Below, piece after piece: positions 7,142 through 12,510 of a stretch of 13,108 nucleotides of DNA. The position numbers and the translations under genes were made by a program. Below the pieces are notes generated by a model. The model had not been told where the DNA came from, searched no databases, and was given only the letters and a program-made list of their open reading frames with translations. Numbering within the stretch: position 1 is the stretch's first letter; every line of letters starts with the position of its first letter. The DNA is from CAYMJK01 sp043101635 (GTDB lineage: Bacteria > Planctomycetota > Phycisphaerae > Phycisphaerales > UBA1924), in NCBI GenBank assembly GCA_043101635.1, contig JBICIE010000066.1:1-13108 (forward strand). The letters run 5' to 3'.

Positions 7142-7149
7142 CCTCCTTT
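7142..7149 (-). promoter_or_regulatory. Strong Shine-Dalgarno fixing the start of the composite surface protein
   Basis: AAAGGAGG on the minus strand, four bases before the ATG at 7137. It decides between this start and a longer in-frame reading to 7194. The longer version would start inside the putative promoter and precede the signal peptide with Gly-rich non-signal sequence. Confidence 0.75.
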
Positions 7150-7163
7150 CCGGTGGCCCGCCG

Positions 7164-8090
7164 TCAGTGTACCACAACCCGTCCCGCCGCCCAACCCCCG
7201 CCATCAGGGATTCCGCCCCGATCTGCCCACCCTCCGCCCGGCGCCGCACGCTCCCGACCCAGCCACTCCCGAGGCGCCGACGGGTCGGCATGCGAGGGAT
7301 CTGGCCTGCTCCGGAGCCGAGCGCGCGCAGCATCGCACGGGCAAGCACGTCGGCGTGCGCCCGGGGCGGCGGCTGAGTTGTGTCGATGGCGACGGACCGG
7401 GGGAGGCGGGGCGCGAATGGTCAGCGCGGGGACCGCAAGCGGGAAGGCGAGGGCCCCGCGGCTGGCGCCGGACGGGCGCCGATGGCGCTGCAGGCTCGCA
7501 GCGCGAGATCCGGGCTGGCGCTGCGCCGGCGCCGGAGCGCGCGTGGCAGCGCGACGGGTTCGCGCCGGAGGGGGGCGCCAAGGTCGCTGGCGCTGGGTCG
7601 GCGGCTCGGGCGGCGGGATGGGCGGAGCGGAGTCAGTGGCGGGAGCGGGCGAAGGGCGCCGGGGGCGAGTTGAGGATGGCGGCGGGGCTGGAGGAGGCGC
7701 CGGCTCGGCCTGCGGGCGCCGGAGCAGCGCCTCGGGCGGCCCTGAGGGGCCTCGCGCCGGGCGGCGGAGATGGGGTTGGCTTCGACCGGGGCGGAGGAGG
7801 GCGGCGATGAGGTCTGTGCAGGGGAAGCGCGGGATGCGGACGCGGGGCATGCTGATGCGCGGGAGGTTGATGCGCGGGAGCGAGAGGCGCGGGAGGGTCA
7901 TGCGCGGGAGGCGGAAGCGCGACGGGCGGGGGCGGGCGCTGGGGGGCTCGCGGGGCGGGGCGCTGAGGTCGCGCAGGATGAGGGCGGCGTCGAGGATGGC
8001 CGCGTCGCGCTCGAGGCGGGCGGCGATGGGGAGGTGGTCATCAGCGCCTCGGGCGCGGAGGGCAGCGCACAGGGCGCTGGTGAGATTCAT
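7164..8090 (-). CDS. Possible Pro/Arg-rich protein with pentapeptide repeats (weakly supported)
   Basis: A long minus-strand frame ends with TGA at 7164, 26 bases before the surface-protein gene. The part from the ATG at 8090 to about 7800 looks coding. Its third codon positions are nearly all G or C, and it starts with plausible helical sequence (ALRARGADDHLPIAARLE, then RDAAILDAALILRDLS). A pentapeptide repeat of the form Pro-Arg-hydrophobic-x-hydrophobic follows (RMTLP, RLSLP, RINLP, RISMP, RVRIP). Beyond about 7790 the translation is Pro/Arg/Ala low complexity and third-position bias weakens. That part may be a disordered tail, a decayed gene or not coding at all. No Shine-Dalgarno precedes 8090, so the start is a guess. 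I recognise no family. It could be a remnant whose true 3' end was lost. Confidence 0.35.
   Translation of the reverse strand: MNLTSALCAALRARGADDHLPIAARLERDAAILDAALILRDLSAPPREPPSARPRPSRFRLPRMTLPRLSLPRINLPRISMPRVRIPRFPCTDLIAALLRPGRSQPHLRRPARGPSGPPEALLRRPQAEPAPPPAPPPSSTRPRRPSPAPATDSAPPIPPPEPPTQRQRPWRPPPARTRRAATRAPAPAQRQPGSRAASLQRHRRPSGASRGALAFPLAVPALTIRAPPPPVRRHRHNSAAAPGARRRACPCDAARARLRSRPDPSHADPSAPREWLGRERAAPGGGWADRGGIPDGGGWAAGRVVVH
7166..7194 (-). promoter_or_regulatory. Candidate sigma70-type promoter of the composite surface protein gene
   Basis: On the minus strand TTGGGC (7189-7194) and TACACT (7166-7171) are 17 bases apart. They match the -35 and -10 consensus at three and four of six positions. 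Initiation near 7159 would give a leader of about 22 bases containing the Shine-Dalgarno. Position and spacing are good but the hexamers are weak. Confidence 0.35.
7822..7920 (-). repeat. 15-bp tandem repeat, about 6.6 units
   Basis: On the plus strand, units of the form GGGAxxxxxATGCGC repeat exactly every 15 bases, with starts at 7831, 7846, 7861, 7876, 7891 and 7906 and a partial unit before them. In the minus-strand frame each unit encodes one Pro-Arg-hydrophobic-x-hydrophobic pentapeptide. The variable bases fall mainly at the two non-PR codons. A 15-base period keeps all frames open, so periodicity alone does not prove coding. Confidence 0.8.
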
Positions 8091-8171
8091 CTGGAGGCGG
8101 GTGGGATTCGGCGCTGCCGGCGCGATGAACTGCGCGCGCAGATCGGGTGGATCGGGGCGCTGCGCCAAAGC

Positions 8172-8196
8172 ACATCGCCCGGAAGGGCGATGCCAC
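8172..8196 (-). repeat. Palindromic repeat element, copy B
   Basis: CATCGCCC (8173-8180) and GGGCGATG (8185-8192) form a perfect eight-pair stem around GGAA. Read on the minus strand it is GTGGCATCG, CC, CTTCCG, GG, CGATGT. That matches copy A at 4510-4534 except that the two inner pairs are swapped on both arms, so the stem is preserved. Copies A and B are in opposite orientations. Confidence 0.6.
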
Positions 8197-8347
8197 ATTG
8201 GGCTGCTGGGGCCCTGGGAGGGGGTTTTGGAGGCGGGATGTGCGGGCGCGGCGGGCATGGGAATCGGGTGGTCTCTCTACCTATGGGCGGCGGGACGCCG
8301 GTGCGCGCGCAGGGGCGTGCGGTCGGGCCGTGTTCACGAGGAAGAGA

Positions 8348-8376
8348 GGCATCGAGGCATGTGGCATCGAGGCATG
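8348..8376 (+). repeat. Direct duplication of a 14-mer
   Basis: GGCATCGAGGCATG occurs at 8348-8361 and 8363-8376, separated by one base (15-base period). It lies just upstream of the plus-strand gene at 8406. No regulatory role can be assigned. Confidence 0.6.
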
Positions 8377-8405
8377 AGGCGGGTCGCTTGCGCTATGCTG
8401 GCATC

Positions 8406-9302
8406 GTGGTTCATCCCGTCGTCGATATCGAGCGCTGGATTGGGCGATACCCGCTGGGCGCGGCGTGGGCGCGGGTGGATGCGGAGCATGGGCCGAGTTT
8501 CTGGTACAACGCACCGAGCGACATCTTCTCGCCGCGGGATCTGGCCCTGACGGAGCAGATGCGCGCGGCGGTGGGCGGGCCGGACGCAATGGGGCCAAGT
8601 CTCCCGGTGGACGTGCTGCTGCCAGCGCTGGGCGAGCCGCCGCGTCGCGAGGTCTCGAAGATCGGCGGGCTGCCGTACCGGGCGCGCGGGCCGTGGCCGA
8701 CGGACGGCGCGGAGAAGCCGCTGACGTTTCTGGGGCAGTTGTGTCTTGCAGATTCACGCGATGTGCTGCGCGGATTCTCGCGGGACGAGTTGCCGGGCGA
8801 TGTGCTGCTGGTCTTCCACGATGACACGGATGACGGGCTGATGTGGAGCGAAGGGGAGGGCGCGCAACTGCACTTCGAGTGGCAGCCGCTGGGGCTCGCG
8901 GAGAGCGACCTTGTGACCGCGACGGAAGTTCCGGAGCAGCCGGTTGCGTGGACGGCGACGTACTTCGAGCGGTATCGATCGACGGAGCATGCGGATGTGC
9001 GGCTGCCGCTGCGCTACCGGGACATCGACATCGAGGTTTCAGGCGAGTACTGGGCGAGCAAGATCGGCGGAGTCCCCGTGTGGCAGCAACGCGAGGATGA
9101 GGCTGAAGGACTGGGGCGATACTTCGCGTGCCTGCACTCGATCAATCCGGCCGAAGACGAGTATCCGTTTCCGAATGTGGAGAAGCCTGCGTGGGGGAGG
9201 CATCCGCACAGCCAGAACTTTCTGATGCTGGGGGACGTGGGGACGTTGTATCTGTTTGCGAAAGGCGGTGGGAAGGTGGGGTGGTTGATGCAGTGTGGGT
9301 AA
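8406..9302 (+). CDS. YwqG/DUF1963 family protein
   Basis: 298 residues if started at the GTG at 8406. TTG at 8388 and GTG at 8361 are in-frame alternatives, and no Shine-Dalgarno settles the choice. The family signature is clear: SKIGGLPYRARGPWP (84-98), then PLTFLGQLCLAD (105-116) and LPGDVLLVFHDD (129-140). The second half contains a repeat-like SKIGGVPVWQQ (218-228) and ends with MLGDVGTLYLFAKGGG (274-289). The YwqG/DUF1963 family is widespread in bacteria and has no firmly established biochemical role. The protein has no signal or membrane segment and is probably cytoplasmic. It is the only clear plus-strand gene here and converges on the following module, with 14 bases between stop codons. 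Codon use is GC-rich like the host genes. Confidence 0.85.
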   Translation: MVHPVVDIERWIGRYPLGAAWARVDAEHGPSFWYNAPSDIFSPRDLALTEQMRAAVGGPDAMGPSLPVDVLLPALGEPPRREVSKIGGLPYRARGPWPTDGAEKPLTFLGQLCLADSRDVLRGFSRDELPGDVLLVFHDDTDDGLMWSEGEGAQLHFEWQPLGLAESDLVTATEVPEQPVAWTATYFERYRSTEHADVRLPLRYRDIDIEVSGEYWASKIGGVPVWQQREDEAEGLGRYFACLHSINPAEDEYPFPNVEKPAWGRHPHSQNFLMLGDVGTLYLFAKGGGKVGWLMQCG

Positions 9303-9316
9303 TCGAGCGAAGCCGT

Positions 9317-9757
9317 TCAATCGCTAGCATTCCGCGCAGAGTCGTTTCGATGCTGGAGATAGGAAGGCGCCATCCGATAGATCAGTGCGTCTGGCAGGAC
9401 GACCCCATTGATCACATTACCTGCCGAGTGGATGTTTGCCAGCGCTTGCGGCCCCGTCTTGAACATCTTCGACGACAACTGGATGAGTGGGTGCTTCTCG
9501 GGGACTACGCGAATGCTTGCGAAAGTCAAGGGATCGAGTTCAGCCTCGGCGCTGCGGAATGGTACTTGGAGAGATTCATACGACTTACGAGGCCCAAGTT
9601 GCTCGAAGTCCGGCCTAGAGACGATCAGAACCCAATCTGACTCATCATCTGGCCTTGCCCAGAAGGCGACCGTAGGCGATAGGCTCTTCGAATCGAGGAT
9701 CTCGACGAACTGACGCCCCTTATCGCGCAACTCAGCTACCAATGCCGCTTCACCCAT
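9317..9757 (-). CDS. HEPN-partner protein of unknown function
   Basis: 146 residues, no signal peptide. The ATG at 9757 is preceded by GAGGAG eight bases away and lies inside the end of the HEPN gene, so the two frames overlap by 22 bases and translation is probably coupled. Visible features are TVAFWARPDDESDWVLIVS (29-47), a beta-rich stretch with Trp and acidic residues, then GPRKSYESLQ (55-64). The C-terminal part ends in NVINGVVLPDALIYRMAP. From memory, small proteins with this pattern sit beside HEPN genes of this type in other bacteria, but I cannot name a Pfam family. It has no nucleotidyltransferase GSxxxxD motif, so it is not a classical MNT antitoxin. An antitoxin-like or regulatory role is inferred from context only. 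Base composition is visibly less GC-rich than in surrounding genes. Confidence 0.75.
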   Translation of the reverse strand: MGEAALVAELRDKGRQFVEILDSKSLSPTVAFWARPDDESDWVLIVSRPDFEQLGPRKSYESLQVPFRSAEAELDPLTFASIRVVPEKHPLIQLSSKMFKTGPQALANIHSAGNVINGVVLPDALIYRMAPSYLQHRNDSARNASD

Positions 9758-10149
9758 TGAAGAACTCCTCTAGTAGGGTCGTCGATTGCATCGAGCAGAT
9801 CCTGCGCCTCAGCTCGCTTGCGAAAGGAGTAACGCGACTCGGCCTGCCAGTCCTTGACGAGATTCCAGTTAACCTCAAATACTGTGTCCTGACGGCTTTG
9901 TGCAGCCAGCGCTTGAGCAAGCCCAGCAGCTTTTACGAGCCGAGCCAGGTCGTGGGTGAACACGTCGTGTGCTCGCTGCTTGTCCGGAAACTCGTACCGC
10001 CTAGTTTGCTTGGCGACACAAGCTTTGAGGGCACACTCGATGGCGTACCCGGCTAGGTAGTACGCGCCAGCATAAAGACGTTGGCGAAAGAGTGCCCTCG
10101 CCTCTTTCAAACGCAACTCGGCAAGCTTCTTTAGGTCAGCTTGCTGCAT
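9736..10149 (-). CDS. HEPN domain protein
   Basis: 137 residues from an ATG at 10149, with AGGA about eight bases upstream. The HEPN fold pattern is clear: an N-terminal helix ADLKKLAELRLKEARALF (4-21), then YAGAYYLAGYAIECALKACV (26-45), the usual HEPN second helix. THDLARLVKAAGL (65-77) and a C-terminal stretch with VNWNLVKDW and SRYSFRKRAEAQDLLDAI follow. R59-x6-H66 fits the spacing of the Rx4-6H ribonuclease motif found in HEPN toxins. It sits before the helix where that motif is usually placed, so catalytic activity is uncertain. HEPN proteins act as RNases or as adaptors in toxin-antitoxin and defence systems. The gene overlaps its partner by 22 bases. Its less GC-rich sequence suggests horizontal acquisition. 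Confidence 0.85.
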   Translation of the reverse strand: MQQADLKKLAELRLKEARALFRQRLYAGAYYLAGYAIECALKACVAKQTRRYEFPDKQRAHDVFTHDLARLVKAAGLAQALAAQSRQDTVFEVNWNLVKDWQAESRYSFRKRAEAQDLLDAIDDPTRGVLQWVKRHW

Positions 10150-10218
10150 CTGGCAATCCTACCGCGTACGGATAATGCTAGCGCATTCTGAACTCGCAGG
10201 CCCATCGGCAACCCAGAG

Positions 10219-11418
10219 CTACGCCACCGCCGCGCAGACGCGCTTGGCGGCGTCGCCGAGGTCGGTGGCGGGGACCATCGTCGGGATCTCGCTCTGGGCG
10301 TCCTTGAGGATCTGGCGGCCGGCCTCGACGTTCGTCCCCTCCAGGCGGACCACCAGCGGGACCTTGAAGCCGACTTCCTTGGCCGCGTTGGCGATGCCCT
10401 GCGCGATCACCGCGCAGTCCATGATGCCGCCGAAGATGTTGACGAGGATGCCCTTGACCGCCTCGTCGGCGAGGATGATGCGGAAGGCCTCGGTCACCGC
10501 CTCCTCGCTGGCCGAGCCGCCGACATCGAGGAAGTTGGCCGGCTCGCCGCCCTCGAGCTTGATGACATCCATGGTGGACATCGCCAGCCCGGCGCCGTTG
10601 ACCAGGCAGCCGATGTTGCCATCCAGCGCGATGTAGTTGAGCCCCATGCGGTGGGCCCGCAGTTCCAGCGGATTCTCGGCGGAGGGGTCGAACAGGGCCT
10701 GGACATCCTTGTGGCGGAAGGTCGAGTTGTCATCGAAGTTGAACTTGGCGTCAATCGCGAGCACGCGACCGTCCGGATCCTCCTCGGTCGGTGGCGTGAC
10801 GATCAGCGGGTTGATCTCGGCGAGCGTGCAGTCCTTGTCGACGTAGAGCTGCGACAGGGCCATCATGATCCTGACGGCCTGCGAGACCTGCTTGCCGGTG
10901 AAGCCGAGCTTGAAGGCGACGTTGCGAGCCTGGTGGGCCTGGAGCCCGAGCAGCGGGTGCAGCGGCTCGCGCACGATGGCGTCCGGGCGCTGCTTGGCAA
11001 CCTGCTCGATCTCGACGCCGCCCTCGGCGCTGGCGATCAGCACATTGCGCCGGCTCTTGCGGTCGGTGGTGATCGCAAGGTAGTACTCGTGGGCGATGTC
11101 CACGCCCGCGGCCACCAGCAGCTTGGTCACCTCGATGCCACCTGCGCCGGTCTGCACGCTGACCATGCGATTGGAGAGCATGAAGCGGGCGGCCTCGGTG
11201 GCCTCTTCCGGCGAGCGCACGAGTTTGACGAAGCCGGCCTTGCCGCGTCCGCCGGCGTGAACCTGGGCCTTGACGACGGCCAGGGCGCTGGGCGTCTCGG
11301 CGGTGACGCGCTTGTAGGCGCCGGCGGCATCCTCGAAGCTCTCGATCATCTCGCCGGCGGGAACGGGAACGCCCGCCGAGGCGAGCAGGTCGCGGGCCTG
11401 GTACTCGTGGATCTTCAT
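10219..11418 (-). CDS. sucC: Succinate-CoA ligase (ADP/GDP-forming), beta subunit
   Basis: 399 residues, a normal length. SucC pairs with SucD to interconvert succinyl-CoA and succinate with nucleotide phosphorylation in the TCA cycle, in the cytoplasm. The N-terminus MKIHEYQARDLL is typical. ATP-grasp features are KAQVHAGGRGKAG (50-62), GGIEVTKLLVA (93-103) and the Mg-binding EINPL (201-205). The CoA-ligase domain shows GNIGCLVNGAGLAMSTMD (267-284), DVGGSAS (298-304) and LVNIFGGIMDC (325-335). The start is ATG at 11418. The frame stays open to 12108 through the palindrome array, but that extension is not protein-like. No strong Shine-Dalgarno is visible. The usual partner sucD does not follow: the next gene downstream is the HEPN module, 69 bases away. 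Confidence 0.97.
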   Translation of the reverse strand: MKIHEYQARDLLASAGVPVPAGEMIESFEDAAGAYKRVTAETPSALAVVKAQVHAGGRGKAGFVKLVRSPEEATEAARFMLSNRMVSVQTGAGGIEVTKLLVAAGVDIAHEYYLAITTDRKSRRNVLIASAEGGVEIEQVAKQRPDAIVREPLHPLLGLQAHQARNVAFKLGFTGKQVSQAVRIMMALSQLYVDKDCTLAEINPLIVTPPTEEDPDGRVLAIDAKFNFDDNSTFRHKDVQALFDPSAENPLELRAHRMGLNYIALDGNIGCLVNGAGLAMSTMDVIKLEGGEPANFLDVGGSASEEAVTEAFRIILADEAVKGILVNIFGGIMDCAVIAQGIANAAKEVGFKVPLVVRLEGTNVEAGRQILKDAQSEIPTMVPATDLGDAAKRVCAAVA

Positions 11419-11444
11419 GCGACGAGGGTAGGGAGCAGCCGCCG

Positions 11445-11594
11445 CAGGGAGTGTTGGTATGCAAAGGCAAACCCCGCACGGAGTGCGGGGGTGCCCAAAG
11501 TCAGACCCCGCACGGAGTGCGGGGGTACCCAAAGTCCCAGACCCCACACGGAGTGTGGGGGTACCCAAAGTCAGGCCCCACACGGAGTGTGGGG
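11445..11594 (-). repeat. Tandem array of four covarying palindromes plus one decayed unit
   Basis: Hairpins of eight pairs with a GGA loop start at 11472, 11506, 11542 and 11576 (34-36 base period). Units 1 and 2 have arms CCCCGCAC/GTGCGGGG. Units 3 and 4 have CCCCACAC/GTGTGGGG, a G-C to A-T change compensated on the opposite arm. Linkers are also alike (GGTACCCAAAGTC or close variants). At 11445-11470 a degraded unit (AGGGAGTGTTGGTATGCAAAG) is still recognisable. The array lies between sucC and the terminator of the upstream gene, so it falls in the 5' leader or promoter region of sucC. Confidence 0.85.
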
Positions 11595-11600
11595 GTACCC

Positions 11601-11639
11601 AAAAAGACACACCGGCGTCGCAGCAGATCGCGACGCCGG
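11601..11639 (-). terminator. Rho-independent terminator of the 11669-12376 gene
   Basis: CCGGCGTCGC at 11612-11621 pairs perfectly with 11630-11639 (10 pairs, eight-base loop). On the minus strand the stem is followed by TGTGTCTTTTT (T5 at 11601-11605). It lies 29 bases after the TGA at 11669. It is the only hairpin in the window with a proper T-tract. Confidence 0.75.
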
Positions 11640-11668
11640 CGCCCTCCTCCCGCAGTTCGATGACGGGG

Positions 11669-12376
11669 TCAGCCGGCCTGGTCGGCCTGGGTGACCTCGG
11701 TCTCCTCAGCCTTGGCGGCCTTTGCCTGCTCGAGTTCGCGCTTGGCCGCGGCGGCCTCGGCGATGGCCTGGCGCCGGGCCTCGATGCGGGCGATCGCTGC
11801 GCGGGCGGCGTTGCCCTCATCGGTGTCGGCCTCGACCCGGAAGTTGCCGCCGCCGCTGGATCCCTCGGGCATGCGGATGGTGGCGCGCGGCTTGGGCAGT
11901 TCGGCGCTGTCGCCGGCGCCGGCAGCGCGGGCGGGGGCGTTGACGAAGGTCGCCACGCCGCCGACGTACCCGTTGTCGCGCAGCCAGTCCTGCCGGGCCC
12001 GCTCCAGCCGCTCCTGCGTCTTGGCGATGGCGCGGGTGAACGGGTTGGTGCCCAGGAACGGGCCGTCGTGTGCGCCATCCTCGCGGAAGTCGTGGTAGAT
12101 CTCGCCATCCTGGCGGACCCAGGGGTTGATCACGACATCCAGGCGCGGCTCCCACGGGTTGAGCCCGCGGATCTGCACCACGGCCAGCTCGGGGCGCTCG
12201 TTGATCACGACCCGATTGACGTGCGTGGTGACGCTCGAACGTGGCGTGCTGTCGGCCACGACGGCGGCGGCCGTCACATACGACGGCTGCGCGATGACGA
12301 CCTCCGGGTTCTCGGGGCCGGTCTGGGCGCCGGCGCTGATGGCGGCTGCGGCGAGGGTTGCGGTGACGACTCCCAT
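11669..12376 (-). CDS. Secreted protein of unknown function
   Basis: 235 residues from an ATG at 12376, with AGGAAGG about eleven bases upstream. Residues 1-18 form a short signal peptide (VVTATLAAAAISAGA-Q) with almost no basic n-region, which is somewhat unusual. The mature part has a beta-like, Val-rich region (25-85) with the pairs LNPWEPRLDVV and VINPWVRQDGE. A polar middle follows (NPFTRAIAKTQERLERARQDW, split at 111-131). A Gly-rich linker (171-178) and an Ala/Glu/Lys-rich, probably coiled-coil C-terminus (188-228) complete it. I recognise no family. It is monocistronic: its own terminator follows, and the next upstream gene stops 134 bases before it. A weak promoter-like TTGAAT is present upstream without a convincing -10. 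Extracytoplasmic location is likely; role unknown. Confidence 0.8.
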   Translation of the reverse strand: MGVVTATLAAAAISAGAQTGPENPEVVIAQPSYVTAAAVVADSTPRSSVTTHVNRVVINERPELAVVQIRGLNPWEPRLDVVINPWVRQDGEIYHDFREDGAHDGPFLGTNPFTRAIAKTQERLERARQDWLRDNGYVGGVATFVNAPARAAGAGDSAELPKPRATIRMPEGSSGGGNFRVEADTDEGNAARAAIARIEARRQAIAEAAAAKRELEQAKAAKAEETEVTQADQAG

Positions 12377-12400
12377 CTCTTTGTTCCTTCCTGATAGCCG

Positions 12401-12418
12401 GGCCAGGGAAACCTGGCC
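12401..12418 (-). other. Leader hairpin upstream of the 11669-12376 gene
   Basis: GGCCAGG (12401-12407) pairs perfectly with CCTGGCC (12412-12418) around GAAA (TTTC on the minus strand). It lies 25 bases upstream of the ATG at 12376 and 93 bases after the glycosyltransferase stop. It could end the glycosyltransferase transcript or sit in the next gene's leader. No T-run follows. Confidence 0.35.
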
Positions 12419-12510
12419 TCACCTCTAGAATGCTGCCAGAAGTCCAGCAATTCAAGGAGCTTAGCTGCGGAAGGACGGGTTTTTGCAACCTGACCGGATG
12501 GCGAGGGCTG

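Larger units (their letters stand above)
8091..8405. other. Intergenic stretch between divergent genes
   Basis: No convincing gene is seen. It holds palindrome copy B (8172-8196), several G-rich runs (8205-8260) and a duplicated 14-mer (8348-8376). Both strands have open frames through it, but these are extensions of neighbouring frames without codon bias or a start signal. Promoters for the plus-strand gene at 8406 should lie here; I could not identify convincing hexamers. Confidence 0.5.

Noticed and set aside
7770..8405. N-terminal extension of the DUF1963 gene back to 7770
   Set aside because: The extension crosses the 15-bp repeats and palindrome B. Recognisable family sequence and normal codon bias begin only after 8406.
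5359..8550. 1063-residue open frame on the plus strand
   Set aside because: It lies opposite the well-supported surface-protein gene. Its translation is Arg/Pro/Ala-rich without domains, as expected of an antisense frame in GC-rich DNA.
11472..11594. CRISPR array
   Set aside because: Repeats are spaced regularly at 34-36 bases, but the sequences between palindromes are nearly the same in each unit, so there are no unique spacers. The repeats are perfect hairpins and no cas gene is nearby.
11419..12108. 230-residue N-terminal extension of sucC
   Set aside because: The extension would translate the palindrome array and terminator and run antiparallel in phase through the next gene. SucC proteins begin with MKIHEYQ, found at 11418.
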